64,000 bases of DNA from Ornithinimicrobium ciconiae (GTDB taxonomy: Bacteria; Actinomycetota; Actinomycetes; Actinomycetales; Dermatophilaceae): NCBI RefSeq assembly GCF_007197575.1, contig NZ_CP041616.1, positions 2,852,001 through 2,916,000 on the forward strand. Reading direction: 5' to 3'. Each line of letters begins with the position of its first letter. Positions within the stretch are counted from its first letter, which is position 1. Position numbers and translations under genes: made by a program. Below, piece after piece: positions 1 through 9,600 of this stretch. The notes under the pieces are model-generated. The model was not told where the DNA came from, did no database searches, and was given only the letters and a program-made list of their open reading frames with translations.

Positions 1-96
1 GGAAGCACTGGAGTTGGTGTGCCCGCGGCTACCGCCGCAGGAGGTGCTCTACGGGGAATAGCGGTGACGGCGCTGCCCGACCGATACCGTGACTCC

Positions 97-1608
97 ATGA
101 GAGTTGACGCCGTCGTCATCGGAGCCGGCCACAACGGCCTGACCGCCGCCGCCTACCTGGCCAAGGCCGGCCGTTCAGTCCTGATCCTGGAGCGCTCCGA
201 GCACGCCGGCGGGGCCGCGCGCTCTGACCAAGTGTTTCCCGCCCACGATGCCCGCCTGTCGGCATACTCCTATCTGGTCAGCCTGCTGCCTGACCAGATC
301 ATCGACGAACTCGGCCTGGACCTGCAGTTGGTCCGCCGCCGGATCAGTTCCTACACACCGGTCGGCGACGGCGGCATTCTGGTCGACAACGGCGACGCGG
401 TCCGCACCGCACGCGACCTCGGGCCCGACGCGCAGGCCTGGGACGACTTCTACGGCATGACGGGCGAGCTCGCCCAGCGGCTCTTCCCCACGGTCACCGA
501 GCCGCTGCGGTCGCGGGACGACGTCCGCTCACTCGTGGGCGACGAGGCGTGGCGGGACATCTTCGAGCGGCCGCTGGGCGAGGCGATCGAGACCCGCTTC
601 ACGTCCGACATCGTGCGCGGCATCGTGCTCACCGATGGGCTGATCGGCACCTTCGGCCAGCCGGGCGACGCCGAGCGCCTGATCAACCGGTGCTTCCTCT
701 ATCACGTGATCGGCCGCGGCACCGGGGACTGGGATGTGCCGGTCGGCGGCATGGGTGCGGTCACCGACGGCCTGCTGCGCACTGCCCAGGAGTATGGCGC
801 GCAGCTGCGGACCTCCACCACCGTTACCTCGGTCTCCACGAACGGGCGCGAGGCGGTGGTCACCACTGCAGACGGGCTGGAGGTGCGCGCGGGACAGGTC
901 TTCGCCAACTGCGCTCCGAACGTGCTGGACCGACTGCTGGGTGAGACGCCGAGTCGGCCGGAGCCAGAGGGTGCCCAGCTCAAGATCAACATGCTGCTCT
1001 CCCGCCTGCCTGCTCTCAAGGACGAGCGCACGACGCCGGAGCAGGCCTTCGCCGGGACGTTGCACATCAACGAGGGCTACGACCAGATCGCGACCGCCTA
1101 TGCGCAGGCCGCGGCCGGGCAGATCCCGGACGTGCCGCCGTGCGAGGTCTACTGCCACAGCCTGTCCGACGACTCGATCCTCGGGCCCGACCTGGTCGCG
1201 TCCGGCGCTCACACTCTGACACTCTTCGGGTTGCACATGCCGGCCCGATTGTTCCGCGAGGACCCGGTCGGTGCCCGGGAGCGTGCCGCGGAGCTGACGA
1301 TGGCGTCGATCAACTCGGTCCTCGCTGAGCCGATCGAGGACTGTCTGCTCGCTCCTGACACGATCGAAGTGCGCAGCCCGCTCGACGTCGAGGCCTCGGT
1401 CGCGATGCCCGGAGGCCACATCTTCCACGGCGACCTGCAGTGGCCCTTCGCCGAGTCGGCGGACGACGTGGGCCGGTGGGGCACCGAGACCCGGCACGCC
1501 AACGTCTTCCTGTGCGGGGCCGGGGCGCGGCGCGGTGGCGGCGTCAGCGGGATCCCCGGCCGTGCCGCGGTGGCTGCCGCCCTGGGTGAGGACGAGCTCA
1601 GCCGCTGA
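97..1608 (+). CDS. FAD-dependent NAD(P)/FAD oxidoreductase, phytoene desaturase/PYROXD2-like
   Basis: 503-residue flavoenzyme of the amine oxidase/phytoene desaturase superfamily. The N terminus carries the dinucleotide-binding signature VIGAGHNGLTAA (GxGxxG) followed by LERSEHAGGAAR, the usual FAD contact. The C terminus has GAGARRGGGVSGIPGRAA, the second FAD-contact region of these proteins. Similarity is to the PYROXD2-like subgroup rather than to carotenoid crtI, and there are no carotenoid genes nearby, so the substrate is unknown. The ATG at 97 places the FAD motif at residue 5, as in the family; in-frame GTGs at 19 and 64 would add an unconserved extension. The family assignment is firm and the reaction is not. 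Confidence 0.85.
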   Translation: MRVDAVVIGAGHNGLTAAAYLAKAGRSVLILERSEHAGGAARSDQVFPAHDARLSAYSYLVSLLPDQIIDELGLDLQLVRRRISSYTPVGDGGILVDNGDAVRTARDLGPDAQAWDDFYGMTGELAQRLFPTVTEPLRSRDDVRSLVGDEAWRDIFERPLGEAIETRFTSDIVRGIVLTDGLIGTFGQPGDAERLINRCFLYHVIGRGTGDWDVPVGGMGAVTDGLLRTAQEYGAQLRTSTTVTSVSTNGREAVVTTADGLEVRAGQVFANCAPNVLDRLLGETPSRPEPEGAQLKINMLLSRLPALKDERTTPEQAFAGTLHINEGYDQIATAYAQAAAGQIPDVPPCEVYCHSLSDDSILGPDLVASGAHTLTLFGLHMPARLFREDPVGARERAAELTMASINSVLAEPIEDCLLAPDTIEVRSPLDVEASVAMPGGHIFHGDLQWPFAESADDVGRWGTETRHANVFLCGAGARRGGGVSGIPGRAAVAAALGEDELSR

Positions 1609-1685
1609 TCGCGCCGGCCTGTGGACAAGTTCTGAGCCAGTCCCCCGACCATGTGTCGCTGGACCACATGAAAGAGAGGGGCATC

Positions 1686-2249
1686 ATGGGACTTATGCCG
1701 ACGCTGCCGCGGAGCGGCCCACTGACCCTCGAGGACTTCGAGGCGATCCGTGACGTCGACGACGGGCACCGTTACGAACTCATCGACGGGACGCTCGTCG
1801 TGACACCGTCACCCGTGCCCGCACACCAGAACGCGGTGCAGGAGCTGTTCTTGCGACTGCACGACACAAAACCAGCTGACATACGGGTCTTCGTCGCGCC
1901 ACTGGACATCAGGTTTGCAGGCGACACGGTCCTACAGCCTGACGTGCTGGTGGTGCCCAGGTCCGCAGTTGGTGGGCGGCGCATCGAGGGCGACCCACTG
2001 CTGGCGGTCGAGGTGCTCTCTCCCAGCACCCGCACCTTCGATCTGGGCGCCAAACTGCTGCGTTATCAGCGGGCCGGCACACCGGCCTACTGGGTCATCG
2101 ATCCGGATGAGCCCTCGCTGCGCGTCTGGGAACTGCGCGACGACGTCTACGTCGAAGTTGCCCACGTCACCGGCGACGAGGTCGCGAGGCTCTCCCTGCC
2201 GTGGCCCATCGAGATCGCCCCCAGCCACCTGGTGGACGACCTGCGCTGA
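1686..2249 (+). CDS. Uma2-family (DUF820) putative restriction-like endonuclease
   Basis: 187-residue protein of the Uma2/DUF820 family, which has a PD-(D/E)XK nuclease fold. Visible family features are YELIDGTLVVTPSP near the N terminus, LQPDVLVV (metal-binding Asp), LLAVEVLSPSTR (the E-V core), and the Lys in GAKLLRYQRAGTPAYWVID. ATG 1686 has the purine-rich site AGAGAGGGG about 5 bases upstream. It stands alone, converging on ffh with 3 bp between the stops. Uma2 genes are common in multiple copies in Actinobacteria and Cyanobacteria. Their biological role is unsettled, and nothing here suggests a linked methylase. Confidence 0.88.
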   Translation: MGLMPTLPRSGPLTLEDFEAIRDVDDGHRYELIDGTLVVTPSPVPAHQNAVQELFLRLHDTKPADIRVFVAPLDIRFAGDTVLQPDVLVVPRSAVGGRRIEGDPLLAVEVLSPSTRTFDLGAKLLRYQRAGTPAYWVIDPDEPSLRVWELRDDVYVEVAHVTGDEVARLSLPWPIEIAPSHLVDDLR

Positions 2250-2252
2250 GCG

Positions 2253-3878
2253 CTACTGGTCCTTGAGGAACTTGTCGAACCCGGCAGGCAGTTTGAGGCT
2301 GGACAGGTCCTGCTCCGCGGCATCCTCGCCACCGCCCGGCAGACCGAAGGCGCTGCCCATGGCGTTGCCGCGCGACTCCTCCGCCTTCTGCGCGGCCAGC
2401 CGCTCCTGCTCGGCGCGCTTTGCGGGGTTGCCGCTCTTGCCCTTCTTGCTCTGCGGCCCCTTCGCCTTGCCCTTGGCCGCGCCGCCGCCCATGCCGGGCA
2501 TCCCCGGCATCCCGGGCATGCCGCCGCCCTTGCGCATCTGGCGCATCATCTTCTGCGCCTGACCGAACCGCTCGAGCAACTGGTTGACCTCGGACGGCGA
2601 GACACCCGAACCCTTGGCGATGCGGGCCCGCCGCGAGCCATTGATCTGCTTGGGGTGCATCCGCTCGAACGGGGTCATCGAGCGCACCATCGCCTCGACC
2701 CGGTCGAACTCCTTGTCGTCCAGCGAGTCCAGCTGGGCCCGCATCTGCTGCATGCCCGGCATCATGCCGAGCATCTGCTTCAGCGAGCCCATCTTCTTGA
2801 TGGCCTGCATCTGCTCGAGGAAGTCGACGAAGGTGAAGTCCTCCTCGGCCATGAACTTGCGCGCCATCTCGCGCTGCTGCGCCTGGTCAAAGGCCTTCTC
2901 GGCCTGCTCGATCAGGGTTAGCACGTCACCCATGTCGAGGATCCGCCCGGCCATCCGGTCGGGGTGGAAGATCTCGAAGTCCTTCACGCCCTCGCCGGTG
3001 GAGGCAAACAGGATCGGCTCGCCCGTCACCGTGGCCACCGACAGCGCCGCACCACCACGGGCGTCACCGTCCAGCTTGGTCAGCACCGTGCCGGTGATCC
3101 CGACGCCATCGGCGAAGGCCTTGGCGGTGTCCACCGCGGCCTGACCGATCATCGCGTCGATGACGAAGAGGACCTCGTCGGCGTGGGTCTCCATCCGGAT
3201 GTCGTGCGCCTGGCGCATCAGGTCCACGTCGACGGCCAGGCGGCCGGCGGTGTCGATGATGACCACGTCGTGGTTCTTGTCCCGGGCGTGCGCGACACCG
3301 TCGACCGCGACGTCGATCGGGTCGCCGAAGGAGCGGGTCCCCTCCCCCGACTCCAGGGCGGCATCGTGGCCGAACACGTTGCCACGCTCCGGTGCGAAGA
3401 CCGGCACCCCGGCACGCTCACCGACGACCTCGAGCTGGGTGACAGCGTTGGGTCGCTGCAGGTCGGCGGCGACCAGGAGCGGGGTGTGACCCTGCTCCTT
3501 GAGCCAGAAGCCGAGCTTGCCCGCCAGGGTCGTCTTGCCCGAGCCCTGCAGACCCGCGAGCATGATCACGGTCGGCGGGTTCTTGGCCAGGTTGAGGCGC
3601 CGCGTCTGACCGCCGAGGATGCTGACGAGCTCCTCGTTGACGATCTTGACGACCTGCTGCCCCGGGTTGAGGGCCTTGGACACCTCTGCCCCGAGCGCCC
3701 GGTCCCGCACCTGCCCGGTGAACTGCTTCACTACCGGCAGCGCGACATCGGCGTCGAGCAGCGCCATCCGGATGTCACGGACGGTCTTGTTGACGTCGGT
3801 CTCAGACAGGGCACCCTTGCGCTTGAGGTTGCGGAAGGTCTCTGTCAGACGGTCGGAGAGGCTGTTGAACACCCCCAC
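2253..3878 (-). CDS. ffh: Signal recognition particle protein Ffh (SRP54)
   Basis: 541-residue SRP GTPase that binds signal sequences emerging from the ribosome and docks with FtsY. Order: N four-helix domain, then the G domain with GLQGSGKTTLAGKL (about residues 105-118), DTAGRL and TKLDGDARGG, then the M domain (about residues 300-430) rich in Met. The C-terminal tail has a Gly/Met-Pro repeat (MPGMPGMPGMGGG) and a Lys-rich stretch, longer than in E. coli but usual in Actinobacteria. The receptor gene ftsY lies about 1.2 kb away on the same strand. No SRP RNA gene was recognised in the window. Confidence 0.98.
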   Translation of the reverse strand: MGVFNSLSDRLTETFRNLKRKGALSETDVNKTVRDIRMALLDADVALPVVKQFTGQVRDRALGAEVSKALNPGQQVVKIVNEELVSILGGQTRRLNLAKNPPTVIMLAGLQGSGKTTLAGKLGFWLKEQGHTPLLVAADLQRPNAVTQLEVVGERAGVPVFAPERGNVFGHDAALESGEGTRSFGDPIDVAVDGVAHARDKNHDVVIIDTAGRLAVDVDLMRQAHDIRMETHADEVLFVIDAMIGQAAVDTAKAFADGVGITGTVLTKLDGDARGGAALSVATVTGEPILFASTGEGVKDFEIFHPDRMAGRILDMGDVLTLIEQAEKAFDQAQQREMARKFMAEEDFTFVDFLEQMQAIKKMGSLKQMLGMMPGMQQMRAQLDSLDDKEFDRVEAMVRSMTPFERMHPKQINGSRRARIAKGSGVSPSEVNQLLERFGQAQKMMRQMRKGGGMPGMPGMPGMGGGAAKGKAKGPQSKKGKSGNPAKRAEQERLAAQKAEESRGNAMGSAFGLPGGGEDAAEQDLSSLKLPAGFDKFLKDQ

Positions 3879-4003
3879 AGGTTAGCTGTTGGCGCCAGTC
3901 AGACCGTCCTCGCCGTCTCGTCCCCGAGTCTGGGCACGGCTCATCGTCCGGTGAGACACCTATATCCGTCGCACCGGTGCGACAACCGTGCCCAGGGACC
4001 AAG

Positions 4004-4918
4004 ATGGTGTGTATGCCGATCCGTCGCCGACTGTCCGCCTCCCTCCGCCACCGGGTCGCCGGGCCCGACGCCGATCGCAGAGCCGCCGCGATCTGGCTGT
4101 CTCCCGGCGAGCGCCGTTTTGCCCCGACCGACCCGATCTGCCGGGTGCACAACCACGCCGCGATGTATGCCGGTGGGTTGCGGGCCCTGCTCCTCCAGTC
4201 ACTGCACCCGCTGGCCATGGCGGGCGTCGGCGAGCACTCCGGCTATCGGGGCGACCCGTGGGGACGGCTGCAACGCACCAGCGAGTTCATCGCGATGACC
4301 ACGTTCGGTCCGGTCGACGGGGCGCAGCGCATGGTCGACCACATCAACCGGGTGCACGACACCGTCTCGGGGACGGCACCGGACGGGCGTCCCTACGACG
4401 CCCGCGACCCACACCTGCTGAGCTGGGTCCACATCGGGGAGATCGACTCGTTCCTCACGTCCTACCAGCGCTACTCGCGCACGCCACTCACGCCGTCCGA
4501 CGCAGACACCTATGTGGCTCAGACTGGCTGGGCGGCCAGCGAGCTCGGCGTGACCGACCCGCCCCAGACGGTGGCCGACCTGCAGAGCCAGCTGGCGGCA
4601 TACCGTCCGGAGCTGCAGGTCACCGATGGCGCGCGGGACGCCGCGGCCTTTCTGTTGCGCGAACCACCGCTGCCGTGGGCAGCCCGTCCGGGCTACTGGA
4701 TGTTGACTGCCGGGGCGGTCTCGATGCTGCCGGACTATGCGCGGGACATGCTCGGCCTGCGTGTGGGCAAGCGGCTCGACCCGGTGGCCGAGCGGCTGCT
4801 GCTGCGACCAGCGGGTCGGGTCGGCACCGCCGCGGTCGGCTGGGCCCTGTCGGAGCCGAACGATCCGCGCAACTCGCCGGAGAGCTCCGCCGTCGCCAAT
4901 GAGGAAGCCAGCCCATGA
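4004..4918 (+). CDS. Oxygenase MpaB family protein (DUF2236)
   Basis: 304-residue DUF2236 protein, the family of rubber oxygenase Lcp and fungal MpaB, which are haem-dependent. The family core AAMYAGGLRALLLQSLHPLAMAG (residues roughly 43-65, with the conserved His) and the later HLLSWVHIGEIDSFL block are present. ATG 4004 is 6 bases after AGGGA; ATG 4013 is an alternative. There is no signal peptide, so it is probably cytoplasmic. It sits between ffh and ftsY, transcribed towards ftsY. Substrate unknown; haem ligation is inferred from the family. Confidence 0.85.
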   Translation: MVCMPIRRRLSASLRHRVAGPDADRRAAAIWLSPGERRFAPTDPICRVHNHAAMYAGGLRALLLQSLHPLAMAGVGEHSGYRGDPWGRLQRTSEFIAMTTFGPVDGAQRMVDHINRVHDTVSGTAPDGRPYDARDPHLLSWVHIGEIDSFLTSYQRYSRTPLTPSDADTYVAQTGWAASELGVTDPPQTVADLQSQLAAYRPELQVTDGARDAAAFLLREPPLPWAARPGYWMLTAGAVSMLPDYARDMLGLRVGKRLDPVAERLLLRPAGRVGTAAVGWALSEPNDPRNSPESSAVANEEASP

Positions 4919-4925
4919 TGTCGAG

Positions 4926-5061
4926 TCGGCTTCCGCGACCCGCCCCGGGCCCTGCGAACTCGTCTCCTCGCGGGCCTGTCAGCCGATAGACCCCCTGCAT
5001 CGGCTTCCGCGACCTGCTCCGGGCCTCGCAAGCTCGTGTCCTCGCAGGCCTGTCAGCCGAT
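4926..5061. repeat. Two direct copies of a 62-bp element, offset 74 bp, the second reaching into the ftsY 3' end
   Basis: Copy A is 4926-4987 and copy B is 5000-5061. Both start (A/T)CGGCTTCCGCGACC and end CAGGCCTGTCAGCCGAT or a close variant, with only a few mismatches. Each copy is bounded by TCGGCT and AGCCGA(T), so each can fold back on itself. Copy B contains the last codons and stop of ftsY. The pair lies between the convergent MpaB-family gene and ftsY and may act as a double terminator. Confidence 0.85.
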
Positions 5062-6252
5062 GATCGCGTCGACGAACGCTTCTGGGTCGAAGGGCGCAAG
5101 GTCGTCCGGCCCCTCGCCGAGGCCGACCAGCTTGACCGGGACGCCGAGACGGCGCTGCACGTTGACGACGATGCCGCCCTTGGCCGTGCCGTCCAGCTTG
5201 CTCAGCACGATGCCGGTGATGTTGACCGCCTCGCCGAAAACTTCGGCCTGCCGCATGCCGTTCTGACCGGTGGTGGCATCCAGGACGAGCAGCACCTCGT
5301 CGATCGGGCTCTGCTTCTCGATGACCCGCTTGACCTTGGACAGCTCGTCCATGAGGCCAGCCTTGTTGTGCAGCCGGCCGGCGGTGTCGACGATGACGAC
5401 GTCTGCTTCGTACTCCGTCGCGGACTTCACCGCGTCGAAGGCGACCGAGGCAGGGTCGGCCCCCTCGCGGTCTGAGCGCACCGTCGGCACCCCGACACGC
5501 TCGCCCCAGGTCTGCAGCTGGTCGGCCGCGGCGGCGCGGAAGGTGTCCGCAGCGCCGAGGACGACATCCTTGTCCTCGGCCACGAGCACGCGCGCGAGCT
5601 TGCCGACGGTAGTGGTCTTGCCGGTGCCGTTGACACCGACGACGAGGATCACCGCGGGACGGTCCCCGACCCGGCTGGCCGCCACACGACGGTCCATGCT
5701 CGGGTCGACCAGGGCCAGCAGCTCCTCGCGCAGCCAGCCCTTGACGACCTCCGGGTCGGTGGCACCGTCGACCTGCACCCGGGTGCGCAGCTTGCCCACC
5801 AGCTCGTCGGTGGCCTCCACGCCGAGGTCGGCCTGCAGCAGAGTGTCCTCGACGTCTTCCCAGGACTGCTCGTCCAGACCGCCGCTGGACAGCAGCGCCA
5901 GCAGGGCGTTGCCGATGGCGTTGTTGGAGCGCGCCAGCCGGGCACGCAGCCGAGCCAGGCGCCCACGTGCCGAGGCAGGCCGCTCCAGGGTGGGAGTGGT
6001 CGGCTCGGGCTCGACCTCGACGGCCACGCCCCCGCCGATGTCCTCGACCCCCTCACCTGGGGGTGGCTGCGGCCGGTCACCGTCCGGCTCGACCTCGACC
6101 GGCGTGGTCGGGGGTCGCTCGATGGTCGTGGTGTCGCTCTTGCCACCACGCTTGCCGCCCCCGCGCACCAGGCCGACGATCACCGCCAGCCCTGCCAGTG
6201 CGACAACGGTCGCTACGACCAGGATCTCCCACAGACTGTCCACGCCGGACAT
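5053..6252 (-). CDS. ftsY: Signal recognition particle receptor FtsY
   Basis: 399-residue SRP receptor GTPase. The N terminus has one hydrophobic segment (about residues 8-30, WEILVVATVVALAGLAVIVG), typical of actinobacterial FtsY, then a charged Pro/Glu-rich linker, the N domain (about residues 95-170) and the G domain with VNGTGKTTTVGKLA, DTAGRLHNK and LSKLDGTAKGG. ATG 6252 has GGAG about 9 bases upstream, whereas the in-frame GTG at 6258 has none. It docks Ffh-ribosome complexes at the membrane. It is encoded downstream of smc on the same strand, as in many Actinobacteria. Confidence 0.98.
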   Translation of the reverse strand: MSGVDSLWEILVVATVVALAGLAVIVGLVRGGGKRGGKSDTTTIERPPTTPVEVEPDGDRPQPPPGEGVEDIGGGVAVEVEPEPTTPTLERPASARGRLARLRARLARSNNAIGNALLALLSSGGLDEQSWEDVEDTLLQADLGVEATDELVGKLRTRVQVDGATDPEVVKGWLREELLALVDPSMDRRVAASRVGDRPAVILVVGVNGTGKTTTVGKLARVLVAEDKDVVLGAADTFRAAAADQLQTWGERVGVPTVRSDREGADPASVAFDAVKSATEYEADVVIVDTAGRLHNKAGLMDELSKVKRVIEKQSPIDEVLLVLDATTGQNGMRQAEVFGEAVNITGIVLSKLDGTAKGGIVVNVQRRLGVPVKLVGLGEGPDDLAPFDPEAFVDAIIG

Positions 6253-6319
6253 TGTCACAGACTCCGGTGACGGCGCCGACCGGCGGTGGCCCTCAGCGAC
6301 TGTCGCGCTAGACCACCAG

Positions 6320-6373
6320 TGCTGCTACCTGCGGACAGAGTGCACGTGCTGCTACTTGCGGACAGAGTGCACG
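6320..6373. repeat. 27-bp perfect-phase tandem duplication covering the end of a small membrane-protein gene
   Basis: Units 6320-6346 and 6347-6373 differ at one base. Read on the minus strand, the unit encodes (T)VHSVR(K/R) plus a stop codon, so the last codons and stop of the gene at 6352-6561 are repeated just after the first stop. A recent local duplication is the simplest explanation. Confidence 0.85.
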
Positions 6374-6561
6374 GTCTTGCGGGCCAGGCGCTCGCCACGT
6401 CCCCTGAGCTCCTGCTGGCGGCGTCGTGCGCTCGCCAGCATCTCCTCACCTTCGGGGGTGAACAGTTCACGACCGTCTCGTCGGGCCTCCACAGCCACGT
6501 ATCCGACGACGAGTCCCCCCAGTGCCACGCACACAAGCATGGCCAACACAATCGCGATCAT
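6352..6561 (-). CDS. Small single-span membrane protein of unknown function
   Basis: 69-residue protein with one N-terminal transmembrane segment (MIAIVLAMLVCVALGGLVVG) followed by a basic, Arg-rich cytoplasmic tail (RRDGRELFTPEGEEML, then RRRQQELRGRGERLARKT). It lies between ftsY and smc on the same strand. A longer in-frame start at 6621 would add an uncharacteristic extension. Its position, size and intact topology suggest a real gene; I do not recognise a family. Its 3' end is duplicated in tandem (6320-6373). Confidence 0.6.
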   Translation of the reverse strand: MIAIVLAMLVCVALGGLVVGYVAVEARRDGRELFTPEGEEMLASARRRQQELRGRGERLARKTVHSVRK

Positions 6562-6653
6562 GGTCACAATGCTGCAACGATTTTCAACGGCTGCAAAATC
6601 ACCGCGCCGTCGACGGAGCAACTGGTGTGACAGAAGTGACGACTCTCACGTCG

Positions 6654-9600
6654 TCAGGCGGTCTGGGGCTGCACGTCCCGGATCCGCTGGGAGATCACCG
6701 TGGTCACGCCGTCCCCCTTCATAGACACGCCATAGAGTGCATCGGCAACCTCCATGGTGCGTTTCTGGTGGGTGATGACGATCAGCTGGCTGGAGTCACG
6801 CAGTTCCTCAAAGAGGGTGATCAGCCGGCCCAGGTTGGTGTCGTCCAGGGCCGCCTCCACCTCGTCCATGATGTAGAACGGGCTCGGCCGCGCCTTGAAG
6901 ATCGACACCAACAGCGCGACGGCCGTCAGCGAGCGCTCACCACCGGACAGCAGCGAGAGCCGCTTGATCTTCTTGCCGGGCGGGCGGGCCTCGACCTCGA
7001 TGCCAGTCGTCAGCATGTCGTCGGGGTTGGTCAGCGTCAGCCGGCCCTCACCGCCGGGGAACAGGCGGGAGAAGACCCCGGCGAACTGCTCAGCGGTGTC
7101 CTCGAACGCCTCGGCGAAGACCCGCTCAACGCGCTCGTCGACGTCCTTGATGATGTCGAGCAGGTCCTCCTTGGAGCGGCGCAGGTCATCGACCTGCTCG
7201 GTGAGGAACTTGTGGCGCTCCTCCAGCGCCGCGAACTCCTCCAGCGCCAGCGGGTTGACCCTCCCGAGCGCGTTGAGCTTGCGCTCGGCGCTGCGCAACC
7301 GCTTGTCCTGCTCCTCGCGCACGAACGCCTTGGGCTCGGGCAGCGCGTCCGGGTCGTCATCAGGACCGGGGATCGCCGGGATCAGCTGGTGCGGTCCGAA
7401 CTCCTCGATGAGCGTCTCCGGGTCGATGCCCAGCTCCTCGACCGCCCGGGTCTGCAGTGCCTCGATGCGCAGTCTTTGCTCGGCGCGGGCCACCTCGTCA
7501 CGGTGCACCGAGTCGGTCAGGTCCCGCAGCTCGTCACCGAGGGTGGAGACCCGGCCCCGGGCCTCACCCAGGCGGGTCTCCCGCTCGGCGGCCTGGGCCC
7601 GTGCCTGGTCGCGCACCGTGGCGGCGTCACCCATCAGGGTGCGCACCTCCTCCAGCAGGTATGCCGACCCCTCGGCGACGGCGGTCGCCACCCGGGCGGC
7701 GTGGGCTCGCCGCTCGCGCCGGGCTGCGGCCCGTTCCCGGGCGGCAATCTCGGAGCGGGCAGCTGCCTCCAGCGACTCGGCCCTCCCCTGCAGGGCGCGG
7801 GCCCGCTCCTCCTGCGTGCGCAGGGAGAGGCGGACCTCGGTCTCCTTGGTGCGTGCTGCGGCGGCCACGGCGGCCAGCCGGTCCCGCTCCTGCGTGCTCG
7901 GCTCCTCCTCGCCGGGCTCGGCCTCGGCATCGGCGAGCCGCTGGATGAGACCCTCCAGGTCGGCCCGGCCGCTGTCCAGCGACTTCTCGGCCGTGGTGAT
8001 CGAGGCGGTGGTGCGCTCGTGCTCGGAGCGGGCTGCCCGCACCGCGGAGCCGAGCTGCCCCAGCTTCTCGGCGACGGCGGCCATCTTGGCGTCGGACTCG
8101 TTGAGGCGGTCCATCGCCTGCTCGGCGGCCGCGGCGTGCTGCTCCAGCTCCTGCCGGGCCCGGGACAGCGCGAACGTGGCCTTCTCCCCACGGGCCGCTG
8201 CGGCGGAGGCCTCCTGCTGCGCCTCGTCCAGGGCGCTCTGGATCTCCAGCAGGCTCGGCGCGGCCGAGCTGCCGCCGCGGACCCAGCCCGCGGCATACAC
8301 ATCTCCCTCGCGCGTGACCGCGGTGATTTCGTGACGGGAGACCAGATCAGCGGCTGCCGCGTCGTCCTCGACGACCGCGACGCGGTGCAGCAGCAACTCG
8401 ACTGCAGGGGCTGCGGCGTCGGTGACCGAGACGACCTCGCGCGCCCAGACCGCGCCGACGCCCAGGTCGGGCCAGCCGATGGTGTTGGGGGCGGGAGCGG
8501 TCTGCGACACGAGCAGGGCCGCCCGGCCCTGATCCGCGGACCGCAGGCTGGCGACCGCGTCGCGGGCGTGGTCGAGGGACTCCATGACCAGTCCGTCGCC
8601 GGCCCAGCCCAGCGCTGCGGCGATGGCGGCCTCATAGCCGTGGGTGACGGTCACCGCGCTGGTGACCGTGCCGACCACACCGCGACCATCGGCCGTGGCC
8701 AGCAGGGCAGCCGCACCGTCCTTGCGGCGCAGGCTGAGCTCCAGCGCCTCGCACCGAGCGGTCAGGCTGGCCCGCTGGGACTCGGCAGCGCGGACCTCGT
8801 CGGTGAGGCGCTCGACCTCCGCGGCCGCCGTGGTGCGGGCGGCCTCAGCAGTCTCATACTCCTGGTCCAGGCCCTCCTCACCCTCCTCGACGTCCAGGAC
8901 GCGTCCCTCGAGGGCGGCGAACTCCTGCTCGGCGGCAGTCGCCCGGGCGGCGATGGACTCCAGCGCGGCGCGGAGCCGGCCGATCTCGGCCTCCCCTGCC
9001 TCCTGCCGGCTGCGGGCCGCGGCCACCTTGCCGGAGAGCCGGGCCAGACCCTCCCGCCGGTCGGCGGCGGCCCGGGCCAGGCGGGTCAGACGCTGCTGCT
9101 CGTCGTGGTGGGCCGCCTCGGCGTCACGCCGGGCCTGCTCGGCGGCCTGGAGCGCCTCACCAATGCCGGCGACCTCCTCGGCCAGGGTCTGCTCCTGCTC
9201 TCGCAAGGCGACCGCCTGAGCGCGCAGCTTGTCGGGGTCGCGTCCCTCACCAGGGCCGCCGGACGCCTCCTCCTCGCTCTCGCTGGCCAGCAGCCGCACC
9301 CGCTCGCGGGCCAGGTCGGCGGTGGCTGACGTGCGCTCGACCAGCGCCGAGAGTGCATAGAACTGGTCCTGCGCGGCATTGAGTGCCGGGGCGGCCTCGG
9401 CGGCCTCGGCCTCCAGCTCGGTCACCGTCGACTGGGCTGCGGCGAGCGACTGTTGCATGGCGGCGCGCCGGTTGATCATCGCGGTCTCGTCGGCGAGCTC
9501 CTGCTCGAGGGTGCTGGTGAGCTGGACCAGGTCGTCGGCCAGGATCCGCAGGCGGGCATCACGCACGTCAGCCTGGATGCTGGCCGCCCGGCGCGCCGTC

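Noticed and set aside
1686..2249. Restriction-modification system around the Uma2 gene
   Set aside because: Uma2 has a nuclease fold but no methyltransferase or specificity gene is nearby. It is a solitary gene between conserved genes.
5270..6724. 484-codon plus-strand open frame
   Set aside because: Antisense to ftsY, with Ser/Arg-rich, domain-free translation typical of shadows.
6522..9329. A 935-codon open frame on the plus strand opposite smc
   Set aside because: It is the antisense of the smc coiled-coil region. High GC gives long antisense frames; the product is Leu/Gly/Arg-rich without domains.
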